64,000 nucleotides of DNA from Chryseobacterium piscicola. GTDB taxonomy: Bacteria > Bacteroidota > Bacteroidia > Flavobacteriales > Weeksellaceae. Numbering within the stretch: the stretch's first letter is position 1; every line of letters starts with the position of its first letter. Below, in pieces: positions 25,037 to 33,226 of the stretch. Position numbers and translations under genes: made by a program. The notes under the pieces were generated by a model that saw only the letters and a list, made by a program, of their open reading frames with translations, made no database searches and was not told the DNA's origin. The stretch is from NCBI RefSeq assembly GCF_900156685.1, contig NZ_FTOJ01000003.1, positions 62,001 through 126,000 of the forward strand, read 5' to 3'.

Positions 25037-25128
25037 ATATTTTGTTATCGTTAACATTGAGTTTAAATCTCTTTTTTGATACCTTAAAAAAAATACTTTT
25101 GAAACATAACAAAAAACTCAACATAATT

Positions 25129-27546
25129 ATGGAATCACAAGTACTAAAGAAACTATTAATTTTCGGGACGATGAATGTAGCAGCGTTTATGTTTTCTCAG
25201 ACTACGGCAGTTGATACAATATCTTCCAAAAGCAGAACAATTGATGAAATAGTCATTACAGGAAACTCGAATCCGAAAGCCTCGATGAAAACCAGTACAT
25301 CAATTTCTACTTTAAAATCTGCAGATATTATCAATTCAGCCCCACGTACCACTGCTGAAATTTTCAGAACGATTCCGGGAATTCGTGCCGAGTCTTCGGG
25401 AGGTGAGGGAAATTCAAATATTACGGTGAGAGGAGTTCCTGTTTCTGCTGGAGGTTCAAGATATTTATTAATTCAGGAAGACGGTCTTCCGGTGATGCAG
25501 TTTGGAGATATTGCTTTTGGTACACAGGATCAGTTTACTAGATTTGATTCTTTCGTATCTCGTGTTGAAGCATTAAGAGGAGGTTCCGCATCTGTTTTTG
25601 CGTCTAACTCACCTGCGGGTATTATCAATTTTATTACAAAGACAGGTGAAAAAGAGGGTGGAAGCATCACGCAACAAGTGGGTTTAAATTATAAAAACTT
25701 CAGAACAGATATAGACTATGGAACCCCGCTTGGTAAAGATTTTTACATTGGGGTTGGTGGCTTTTACAGAAGCGGGGATGGCCCTCGTAAAACAGGATAT
25801 ACCTCGAATAATGGTGGGCAGTTCCGTTTATCTTTATTAAAGAAATTTGAAAACGGAAGTATTAGAATTTATGGTAAATATCTTGATGATCGTACAGCAG
25901 CTTATATGCCAATGCCGGTATCAGTTTCAGGATCAGATTCAAACCCTGATTATAATTCGCTTAGTAACTACAACATCTTAACTGGTGCTCTGCAGTCTTC
26001 AAACTTCAAAAATGATGTTACTTTTGGCGGAAACGGGCAGATATTGAAAAGTGATATCAGAGACGGTATGCATTCGGTATCTAAAACTGTAGGAATGGAA
26101 TTCAATTATAATTTAGGCTCTGGCTGGAAAGTAGATGCGAAAGCAAGATATGCTGCAAATGATGGTCAGTTTTTAGCACCTTTTCCAGCATCAGTAGGTA
26201 GTAAATCTGAGATTTTAGAATCTGTCACAGGATATGGCAATGCGGTATACGCCGAAACCAATACTCCTGTAGACGGTAATGCAAAATACATGAAAACTGT
26301 TTTATTCAATACTAAGTTGAATAATTTAAACAATTTTTTCAGCGATGTCAATATTAGCAAAAAATGGGATAAAGTAAAGCTTAATACAGGAGTTTATAAT
26401 AGTTCACAAAACATCAATCTTTCTTGGAATTGGAATACTTATTTGATGGAAGTTTCTGATAATAATGCACGTCTGGTAGATATTGTAAGCAACACGGGAA
26501 CAAAAATTACAGACAACGGTCTTCTCTACTACGGTGTTCCAGGATGGGGTGGTGTGAACAGAAATTACGACACCAAATACTCCGTACTCGCTCCACACGC
26601 TCAGGTAGAAATCAATCCTATTGATAAACTAACTTTGGATTTCGGAGCAAGATATGATTTTGGAAATGTATCAGGAAGTTTTTCTGGGACAAAGAATACC
26701 AAAAAAGCGATAGATATTAATCAAAACGGAACTTTTGAAACTCCTGAATTGTCAGTTGAAGTTGTTAACGGAACAGTTCCGGTTGATTATAAATATGGTA
26801 TTTTCGGATATTCATTTGGAGCTAATTACACTTTAAATTCCCGTAACGCAGTTTTTGCAAGAATAAGTCAGGGGGGAAGTGCGTCTGCAGACAGAATTCT
26901 TTTTGCCGGCTATAACTATACGAATAATGATGATCCTGCATTAGAAGCAGTGAAAGTTAATAAACTAAATCAAATTGAACTAGGCTACAAATTAAGAGGT
27001 TCCAATTATTTCTTGAATACTACTTTGTTTCAAGCAAGAACTATTGAAGCAAATTACGAAGCAACCACACAGCTCAGAACAGAAAATAAGTATCAATCAT
27101 TTGGGGTAGAGTTTGATGGATTCTACAAAATCAATAAAAATTTTGACATCAAAGCAGGATTGACTTATACCCACGCTGAAATAAAAAATGCAATAGATAA
27201 GACTATCATTGGTAATATGCCTAGAAGAACTCCCAAAGTAATGTATTCTTTCAATCCTAATGTGAATATTGAAAAGATAAGCTTTGGTTTCTTTGCAGTG
27301 GGATCTACAAAAGCATTTACCCAAGACAGCAACAAACTCATTATGCCAGGTTACGTTATTGTAAATCCTTACATTTCATACAGATTGCTGAAAGATTTAA
27401 CTCTTAATATTAATGCAAACAATGTCTTTAATGCATTGGCTATTACAGAAGCAGAAGAAGGAACTTTACAAGGAAGCAATGGTATCATCAGAGCAAGAGC
27501 ATTGCCGGGACGAACTATCGGAGCAAGCGTAAAATTTGATTTTTAA
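25129..27546 (+). CDS. TonB-dependent receptor of the sugar locus
   Basis: An 805-residue outer-membrane receptor: signal peptide (KLLIFGTMNVAAFMFSQ), then a plug domain (TIDEIVITGN; TAEIFRTIPGIRAESSGGEGNSNITVRGVP; VEALRGGSASVFASNSPAGIINFITK) and a 22-strand barrel ending in a C-terminal aromatic residue (ASVKFDF). The start at 25129 is chosen because it begins directly with the signal peptide; an upstream in-frame ATG at 25042 would add 29 residues and lie just after the operator. There is no carboxypeptidase-like N-terminal domain and no SusD partner gene. With LacI, glycosidase and transporter neighbours it is likely a sugar-specific receptor resembling SuxA of xanthomonads. Confidence 0.9.
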   Translation: MESQVLKKLLIFGTMNVAAFMFSQTTAVDTISSKSRTIDEIVITGNSNPKASMKTSTSISTLKSADIINSAPRTTAEIFRTIPGIRAESSGGEGNSNITVRGVPVSAGGSRYLLIQEDGLPVMQFGDIAFGTQDQFTRFDSFVSRVEALRGGSASVFASNSPAGIINFITKTGEKEGGSITQQVGLNYKNFRTDIDYGTPLGKDFYIGVGGFYRSGDGPRKTGYTSNNGGQFRLSLLKKFENGSIRIYGKYLDDRTAAYMPMPVSVSGSDSNPDYNSLSNYNILTGALQSSNFKNDVTFGGNGQILKSDIRDGMHSVSKTVGMEFNYNLGSGWKVDAKARYAANDGQFLAPFPASVGSKSEILESVTGYGNAVYAETNTPVDGNAKYMKTVLFNTKLNNLNNFFSDVNISKKWDKVKLNTGVYNSSQNINLSWNWNTYLMEVSDNNARLVDIVSNTGTKITDNGLLYYGVPGWGGVNRNYDTKYSVLAPHAQVEINPIDKLTLDFGARYDFGNVSGSFSGTKNTKKAIDINQNGTFETPELSVEVVNGTVPVDYKYGIFGYSFGANYTLNSRNAVFARISQGGSASADRILFAGYNYTNNDDPALEAVKVNKLNQIELGYKLRGSNYFLNTTLFQARTIEANYEATTQLRTENKYQSFGVEFDGFYKINKNFDIKAGLTYTHAEIKNAIDKTIIGNMPRRTPKVMYSFNPNVNIEKISFGFFAVGSTKAFTQDSNKLIMPGYVIVNPYISYRLLKDLTLNINANNVFNALAITEAEEGTLQGSNGIIRARALPGRTIGASVKFDF

Positions 27547-27629
27547 CAGAAAAATTACTGTTAGATCAAAATTTATGTGTGGTCAAAATTATTAATTATT
27601 GGTTACTAACAGCATATTGTGCTGTTAGT
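27544..27629 (+). promoter_or_regulatory. two successive hairpins between receptor and downstream sugar genes
   Basis: TAACAG/CTGTTA (27544-27549, 27558-27563) overlaps the receptor stop codon. A longer stem ACTAACAGCA/TGCTGTTAGT (27605-27614, 27620-27629) has a 5-base loop and only weak T residues after it. The CTGTTAG of the first could also pair with CTAACAG of the second. The structure may reduce, but not stop, transcription into the operon, giving high receptor and lower enzyme levels. Confidence 0.45.
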
Positions 27630-27653
27630 TTCCTTACTCATATTTAAGATTAA

Positions 27654-28784
27654 ATGTTTACAAAAGAAGCCTTAAACGTAATAGAAAAAGCCATTTCAGA
27701 TCAGGGTATTCTTGCGTCTTCTGAAAAAAAAGATAACTATGCGAGGGTTTGGTCTAGAGATTCTATGATGACAGGAATTGCAGGAATTTTAATTAAAAAC
27801 CAAATCATCGTTGATGCGCTAAAAAAATCTATACAAACTCTTGTAGATCACCAAGCAGATAACGGACAGATTCCTTCCAATGTTTTTGGGAATAAAGCCA
27901 GTTACGGAACACTTGTTGGCAGAACTGATGCTACGATTTGGTGGGTCATTGGAGCTTGTGAATATATACTCTATACAAAAGATAAAGACCTGAAAGAAAA
28001 CTTAAAATATAAAATAGATAAAGCATTATCTTGTCTTAAAACCTGGGAATTTAATCAGCGAGGTCTGCTCTATAGTCCATTGGGTGGAAATTGGGCAGAT
28101 GAATATGTTACATCTGGCTATGTTTTATATGATAATGTTCTCCGTTATTGGGCTTTTAAAAATGCAGCAGAAGTATATGAGGATAATGAACTGAAATCTC
28201 TCGCTGAGACAACAAAAAGTATGATAGAAAATAATTTCAGAAAAAACAATTCTGAGGTAACAAAATATCATCAAACTGCTTATAAAAAAGCCAATGAAAA
28301 ACCTTACTTATGGGCATCTTTGAATGCAAATGGCTATGACGAACGTTTTGATCTTGCCGGAAATGCTTTAGCGATTTTTCTAGGATTTAATCTAGATCTG
28401 GACGGTTTTAGTACGTTTTTAGAACAGATAAATAAAGAGTTTAATCATTGGATGATTCCCGTTTTTTATCCTATTATCTTTCCAGAGGATGATGACTGGA
28501 ATTTATTGGAAAATAATTACAGTTATGATTTTAAAAACAAGCCCTATCAATTCCATAACGGAGGATCGTGGCCTATCTATCTCGGTTGGCTCTGTCTAGG
28601 ATTGAAAAAAAGAGGACACACCAAAATTCCTTTGAAAATCTTAAACCAATATGAGGAACTTCTTAGCGAGAGAGGTTCTAGTTTTAGAGAATATTATTCT
28701 ACAGATCATTTGATTCCTTCAGGAACAGATCAATTGTGCTTTTCAGCCTCAGGATATCTTATGATGAAAATTGATCAATTGTAA
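27654..28784 (+). CDS. six-hairpin glycosidase, GH100-like (neutral invertase-like)
   Basis: The 376-residue protein is an (alpha/alpha)6-type glycosidase. Landmarks are YARVWSRDSMMTGIAG (D36), QADNGQIPSNV, GRTDATIWWVIGA (D92), NWADEYVTSGYVLYDNVLRYWA and FHNGGSWPIYLGWLCLGL. The pattern (RDS-x-M near the start, then a G-R-x-D-A-x-x-W-W block) recalls alkaline/neutral invertases of GH100. Amylo-alpha-1,6-glucosidase-like enzymes are the main alternative. There is no signal peptide, so it acts in the cytoplasm on a sugar brought in by the transporter two genes on. If it is an invertase, the products are glucose and fructose. Confidence 0.7.
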   Translation: MFTKEALNVIEKAISDQGILASSEKKDNYARVWSRDSMMTGIAGILIKNQIIVDALKKSIQTLVDHQADNGQIPSNVFGNKASYGTLVGRTDATIWWVIGACEYILYTKDKDLKENLKYKIDKALSCLKTWEFNQRGLLYSPLGGNWADEYVTSGYVLYDNVLRYWAFKNAAEVYEDNELKSLAETTKSMIENNFRKNNSEVTKYHQTAYKKANEKPYLWASLNANGYDERFDLAGNALAIFLGFNLDLDGFSTFLEQINKEFNHWMIPVFYPIIFPEDDDWNLLENNYSYDFKNKPYQFHNGGSWPIYLGWLCLGLKKRGHTKIPLKILNQYEELLSERGSSFREYYSTDHLIPSGTDQLCFSASGYLMMKIDQL

Positions 28785-28817
28785 ACAAAACTATTTATTT
28801 TTAAAACAGATTAAAAA

Positions 28818-29456
28818 ATGATTGGAGATGTAATAAATTTAGAGCAGAAACATTTGGATACTGCTGAAAATATATATAAAATTTTAAAGAAAAATGAGAA
28901 TCACACTGATAAATGGGCTGTAGGGATTTGTGGAGAAAGTGGTAGCGGAAAATCTTTAACCGCCTTTGCTTTGAAAAAAGTATTGGAAGAAAATGGCATA
29001 CAAAGTGTCGTAATTCAAATGGACGACTACTTCAAACTTCCTCCTAAAACCAACCATGAGAATAGACAAAAAAGTTGGGATAATGTTGGAATGCATGAAG
29101 TTCATTTGGATGCCATGCAAGAAAACATAAAAGATTTTAAAAAAGGGACATCTTCTATAGAAAAGCCATTGGTTGATTATAAAAACAATTCTATTTCTAA
29201 AGAAATTTTGAATCTAGATAATGTTCAGATTCTCATTATTGAAGGCACATACATCTTAAGTATTGATGCGTTTAATTTTAGTATTTTCATAGACCGAAAT
29301 TATAAAGACACTTACAAAAACCGAATAGAAAGAAACCGAGATGTACAAAGCGATTTCGTTGAAAAAATACTGGATATTGAACACAATTTAATCCGACAAT
29401 TTAAAAATAAGGCAAATGTTGTGCTAGGAAAAAATTATCAAATTGTAAAGCCATAA
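28818..29456 (+). CDS. uridine-kinase/phosphoribulokinase-like P-loop kinase
   Basis: The 212-residue protein has a P-loop (GESGSGKS, residues 39-46), a Walker-B-like MDDYFKLPP (68-76), WDNVGMHEVHLDAM in place of the usual uridine-kinase substrate motif, and the late strand ILIIEGTYIL. This is the uridine kinase/PRK superfamily, but the acceptor-binding region differs from true uridine kinases. Its place between a glycosidase and a sugar permease (33- and 3-base gaps) suggests that it phosphorylates a sugar freed by the glycosidase, for example fructose. The substrate is an inference, and a nucleoside role is still possible. Confidence 0.75.
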   Translation: MIGDVINLEQKHLDTAENIYKILKKNENHTDKWAVGICGESGSGKSLTAFALKKVLEENGIQSVVIQMDDYFKLPPKTNHENRQKSWDNVGMHEVHLDAMQENIKDFKKGTSSIEKPLVDYKNNSISKEILNLDNVQILIIEGTYILSIDAFNFSIFIDRNYKDTYKNRIERNRDVQSDFVEKILDIEHNLIRQFKNKANVVLGKNYQIVKP

Positions 29457-29459
29457 GCC

Positions 29460-30857
29460 ATGAATAAAAAAATAATTCCTAAGCTCAGTTTTTGGCAAAT
29501 CTGGAACATGAATGTCGGTTTTTTCGGGATTCAATACAGTTTTGGGCTTCAGCAAACTGCTGTAAATCCTCTATATTCATTTTTAGGAGCTCATGCAGAT
29601 CAGCTTCCAATTCTCAACTTGGCAGGTCCAGTTACAGGTCTGCTGATTCAGCCGCTCATTGGCGCAATAAGTGACAAAACTTGGAGCGTAAAATGGGGGC
29701 GTCGGAAACCTTTCTTTTTACTTGGTGCGGTATTTTGCAGTTTGGCTTTGTTTGTTTTTCCTTTCAGTTCTTCCATTTGGATGGCGGTAGGTCTTCTTTG
29801 GATCTTAGATGCTGCAAACAATACTGCAATGGAGCCTTACCGAGCTTTTATCGGAGATAAACTTCCAGAGGAACAGCAAACCTACGGTTTTCAGATGCAG
29901 AGTCTTTTTGTAGGAGGAGGCATCACGCTCGCTAATCTCTCTTTGTTTGTTTTTCAAAAATATTTTGGAGGAAGTTCAGAACCTGGAGGGATACCTGCAT
30001 GGGTTTATTATTCGTTTTTCTTAGGATCTTTCTGTTCTATTGCGTCAGTAGTATGGTCAGTTTATAAAACCCCAGAAATTCCTCCTACAGATGAAGAACT
30101 TATAAAATTGAAAGCTGAAAAAGAAAATGATACAATTTTTACACCTTTTACTGATATTTTCACAGCTATTGTCAATATGCCTAAAATACTTTGGCAGTTG
30201 GCATTGGTGTATTTTTTTCAGTGGTATGCTCTTTTTTGTTATTGGCAGTTTGTAACCCCAATGATTAAGCAAACCTTGTATCACGTCTCCGAAAATGATG
30301 AGGTAAAGGCCAAGCGTATTCTTGATCTTTCAAATACAAATACAGGTATCACAAATGCAATTGATGTTGAGTGGGCTAAAAATATACTTCGCTTAGTAGA
30401 AACGGCGGTGGGACAAACAGGATTAATGAATGGTTTTTATAACTTTATTACCATGATTTCAGCTTTGTTGCTAATTCCGCTTGCTCTTAAATATTCTACC
30501 AGAAAGGTGTATATATTTTGTCTTTTGGCCACCGGAATCGCTCTCTTAATCTTACCTTTAGTTAATAATGAGTACTTAATATTATTACCGATGGTTCTTT
30601 TCGGAATTGGTTGGGCTGCAATGATGGGATTGCCATATTCAATGGTTTCTCAGCATATACCAGCCAATAAAAGAGGCATTTATATGGGGGTTATCAATAT
30701 GATGATTGTTATTCCAATGTTAATTCAGACCGTTTCTTTTGGTTTTATTTATAAAAACTTTCTAGGAAACGATCCTTCAAATGCTATTACATTGGCTGGA
30801 GCATTATTTTTAATGGCATCGTTATCGGTAGTCATGATTAAAGTAAAAAGAAATTAA
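29460..30857 (+). CDS. MFS sugar:cation symporter (GPH/SUT-like)
   Basis: The 465-residue protein has twelve transmembrane helices and the sucrose/disaccharide transporter pattern: NMNVGFFGIQYSFGLQQT in helix 1, PLIGAISDKTWSVKWGRRKPFF in the loop between helices 2 and 3, and AANNTAMEPYRAFIGD further on. Related proteins import sucrose, maltose or other disaccharides with protons. It ends the sugar operon and starts 3 bases after the kinase gene. It would carry the sugar from periplasm to cytoplasm after the TonB receptor. A hairpin 51 bases downstream marks the operon end. Confidence 0.88.
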   Translation: MNKKIIPKLSFWQIWNMNVGFFGIQYSFGLQQTAVNPLYSFLGAHADQLPILNLAGPVTGLLIQPLIGAISDKTWSVKWGRRKPFFLLGAVFCSLALFVFPFSSSIWMAVGLLWILDAANNTAMEPYRAFIGDKLPEEQQTYGFQMQSLFVGGGITLANLSLFVFQKYFGGSSEPGGIPAWVYYSFFLGSFCSIASVVWSVYKTPEIPPTDEELIKLKAEKENDTIFTPFTDIFTAIVNMPKILWQLALVYFFQWYALFCYWQFVTPMIKQTLYHVSENDEVKAKRILDLSNTNTGITNAIDVEWAKNILRLVETAVGQTGLMNGFYNFITMISALLLIPLALKYSTRKVYIFCLLATGIALLILPLVNNEYLILLPMVLFGIGWAAMMGLPYSMVSQHIPANKRGIYMGVINMMIVIPMLIQTVSFGFIYKNFLGNDPSNAITLAGALFLMASLSVVMIKVKRN

Positions 30858-30907
30858 TTTTCTTGTAAGAAGAAAATCAAAACCTCAATAATTAAGTTCT
30901 AAGGGTG

Positions 30908-30935
30908 AGAAAATATTGAACACACAATATTTTCT
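30908..30935 (+). terminator. hairpin at the end of the sugar operon
   Basis: AGAAAATATTG (30908-30918) pairs with CAATATTTTCT (30925-30935) over a 6-base loop, giving an 11-bp stem. The T run after it is weak, so it is a less certain terminator. Confidence 0.5.
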
Positions 30936-31096
30936 TATAAATAGTGAAGAGAAATTGCAAATTCAATATAAATTAAATGATATTCTGTTTTTAGAAAAAT
31001 ATGTTTTTTTTCAATAATTTATTTGAAAATCTGTATAATAACAGCGAAAATGAACTTTAGATTTCTGAGCTTAGTATCGTAATTTTATAACCAAAA

Positions 31097-31744
31097 TTAC
31101 CCGAAAGCCTTCACAATCATATCAATATTTACGGTTTTATAATCAGTATAAATATGAGAGTGAAATTCATTTAATTTCTTCAAAATATTCAGAAATTCAT
31201 CTTTCTCATCATCATTTAATTTCCCAGATAATATTTTTGAGGTTTGGTTTACTTTTTCTACAGATTCATGAAAAATTTGTTCCCCTTTTTTGGTTAAATT
31301 TAATCGTTTACTGCGCTTATCTTCTTCATCATTTTTTTCTTCTAAAAATCCAGCTTCCAAAAGTCTTTTGATAATTTGAGTTCCGGTTTGCTTTTCGTGT
31401 CCGTTTTTTTCAATTAATTGAATTTTCGTTAAAAAAGGTTCGTCTTTTAATCGATATAAATAGGTGAATTCTTCATTGGCTAAATCGGGAAAGTCTCCCA
31501 ATCCTTTTCTAATCAATAATTTAGAATATCTTCCTAACAAGAGTACCTGTTTGCAGATTTCATTTTCTGTAAATGATGCTTGATGGTTTTCATTTTTAAA
31601 AAGTTTGGTAGGGCTTTCTTCAGCATATTTTTTAGCATTCATCCACATCCTAAAATCCTCCACATCAGCATTAGATTTGTAGGTGTTAGAATTTTCAAAT
31701 TCTTTAACTTCATGGAGTAGGTGTATGAAAAAGTCTGTTCCCAT
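31097..31744 (-). CDS. MarR-family regulator
   Basis: The 215-residue protein has a winged-helix domain between about residues 85 and 160 (EFTYLYRLKDEPFLTKIQLIEKNG, the wing around QTGTQIIKRLLEAGFLEEKNDEEDKRSKRLNLTKKGE). It carries an N-terminal helical extension of some 60 residues not seen in short MarR proteins. It is the last gene of the minus-strand operon that starts with the TetR gene, 99 bases after the SDR. Several MarR proteins respond to oxidants or aromatic compounds; no ligand can be inferred here. Confidence 0.85.
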   Translation of the reverse strand: MGTDFFIHLLHEVKEFENSNTYKSNADVEDFRMWMNAKKYAEESPTKLFKNENHQASFTENEICKQVLLLGRYSKLLIRKGLGDFPDLANEEFTYLYRLKDEPFLTKIQLIEKNGHEKQTGTQIIKRLLEAGFLEEKNDEEDKRSKRLNLTKKGEQIFHESVEKVNQTSKILSGKLNDDEKDEFLNILKKLNEFHSHIYTDYKTVNIDMIVKAFG

Positions 31745-31843
31745 AATTAATTTTGGTAAAGATATTGGTTTTTTGTTTTTTGGAAGTGAATTTAGAAATC
31801 ACAAAAAATTGTTATACAAATTTAAGCAAGTTTTGAAAGCAAA

Positions 31844-32542
31844 TTATAGTTTCACACTGCTCATTCCACCGTCTATTCCGATGATTTGTCCCGTGATCCA
31901 AGCTGAATTTTCAGAAAGTAAAAATTCAACCATTTTTCCTATTTCATCTGCATTTCCAATTCTTTGCAAAGGATGTCTTTTTCCTGAAGCTTCCCGTTTT
32001 TCTGGCGTTGATAAAAGTTGAGATGCAAGGTTTGTGTCTGTTAATGATGGAGCAATCGCATTAACTCTAATTTTCTGAGCAGATAATTCTGCCGCCAAAC
32101 TCTTCGTTAAACCTTCAACAGCACTTTTGCTTGCGGCAATAGAAGCGTGAAAGGGCATTCCCAATTTTGAAGCAACCGAACTGAATAAAACAATTGAAGC
32201 GCTAGCAGATTTTTTCATATTAGGCAATAACTTCTGAATTGTTTTCACAGCACCCAAAACATTGATGTCAAAATCTGTCTTAAAATCATCTAGTGAAAGT
32301 CGGTTAAAAGGCTTTAAATTTATACTTCCGGGTGCATAAACCAATCCGTCAATCACATCGGGAAAATTAATTTTATCCAGATTTCCGTCTGCAATATTCA
32401 TGGTATGAAATTCAATATTTAGATTTTTAATTTCATTATTTTCAGTTTTTGAAATGCCAATAACATTATAGTTTTCCGACAATATTTTGGCTGCAGAAAA
32501 ACCAATTCCTTGTCCACAACCGATGATAACTATGTTTTTCAT
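31844..32542 (-). CDS. SDR-family oxidoreductase
   Basis: The 232-residue protein is a classical short-chain dehydrogenase: the Rossmann motif IIGCGQGIGFSAAKIL, the NNAG-like YAPGSI, the catalytic serine near SIVLFSSVASK, the stretch AASKSAVEGLTKSLAAEL, and GQIIGIDGG at the end. The usual catalytic tyrosine of YxxxK is replaced: here HASIAASKSAVEG, with only the lysine kept, so the chemistry may be weak or altered. It sits between the DUF2805 and MarR genes, as in photolyase-linked gene sets. Confidence 0.85.
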   Translation of the reverse strand: MKNIVIIGCGQGIGFSAAKILSENYNVIGISKTENNEIKNLNIEFHTMNIADGNLDKINFPDVIDGLVYAPGSINLKPFNRLSLDDFKTDFDINVLGAVKTIQKLLPNMKKSASASIVLFSSVASKLGMPFHASIAASKSAVEGLTKSLAAELSAQKIRVNAIAPSLTDTNLASQLLSTPEKREASGKRHPLQRIGNADEIGKMVEFLLSENSAWITGQIIGIDGGMSSVKL

Positions 32543-32601
32543 TTTCTATATTTTATGTTTATAAGAATTTTCTTCATTGAGAGTTGGTGGCAAACAAAAT
32601 T

Positions 32602-32883
32602 TTACCGTTTAGAAATTTTATTAAGGCTAATTGTTCGCTGTCTGCTGCATTTAAACCGATCAATTTCATGATTTCTTTTCATTAAATGTTTTTGGCTTAC
32701 TCCCGAATTTACCCTCTTTCTCCAAAGCCTAAAACTTGATGGTTTTAATTCTCTTCTCATGAGTTCTATCACTTCAGATTCGGTAATTCCAAACTGAAAT
32801 TCTATTGCTTCAAATGGTGTTCGGTCTTCCCAAGCCATTTCAATAATGCGGTCTGTTTGTATTAAATCAAAATCTTTCGCCAT
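32602..32883 (-). CDS. DUF2805/TIGR03643 family protein (93 aa)
   Basis: The start MAKDFDLIQTDRIIEMAWED, followed by RTPFEAIEFQFGITESEVIELMRRELKPSSFRLWRKRV, is the signature of the TIGR03643 family. The protein looks like a helix-turn-helix fold (residues 20-60) with a basic tail. The family commonly lies next to cryptochrome/photolyase, DUF2256 and SDR genes in flavobacteria and other bacteria. The molecular role is unknown. It stands 196 bases after DUF2256 and 59 bases before the SDR gene. Confidence 0.85.
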   Translation of the reverse strand: MAKDFDLIQTDRIIEMAWEDRTPFEAIEFQFGITESEVIELMRRELKPSSFRLWRKRVNSGVSQKHLMKRNHEIDRFKCSRQRTISLNKISKR

Positions 32884-33079
32884 TGTTGTAAATTTTTAAT
32901 CTTTTTTTTGTGATCTTAAAATGGTTAGAATTTTTCTCCTTCATTATTTTATCCAATGTTTGCAAGATTATTCAAATTCTAAAATTTAGTTTAAAAGAAA
33001 ACTTATTTGTTTTTTCAAAAACTTGCAAAAATACAATATTCTATTTTTCAATACGTTCCATTACAGATGTTCTCAAAAT

Positions 33080-33226
33080 CTAGATATTTGAATGTATTTT
33101 CACCTTGTTTTTGCGGCATTTCTCACTGCAATATTTTACTTCGTCCCAATTTTTTTTCCATTTCTTTCTCCAATTGAAGTGCAATCCGCAAACTTCACAA
33201 ATCTTTGAAGGTAAGTTGGCAGGCAT
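33080..33226 (-). CDS. DUF2256 zinc-ribbon mini-protein (48 aa)
   Basis: A 48-codon frame with ATG 33226-33224 and TAG 33082-33080. The peptide has the zinc-binding pattern ICEVCG ... WDEVKYCSEKCRK and the basic linker NWRKKWKKN typical of DUF2256. Its ATG directly follows the stop of the UbiB-like gene (33229-33227), so the two are translationally coupled. DUF2256 genes are regular neighbours of photolyase genes in many bacteria; the function is unknown. The match of cysteines and spacing makes it secure in spite of its size. Confidence 0.85.
   Translation of the reverse strand: MPANLPSKICEVCGLHFNWRKKWKKNWDEVKYCSEKCRKNKVKIHSNI

Noticed and set aside
25042-25128. Longer start for the sugar-locus receptor
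   Set aside because: The extra 29 residues (SLTLSLNLFFDTLKK...) begin 6 bases after the operator and would place the real signal peptide inside the protein; the ATG at 25129 gives a normal signal peptide.
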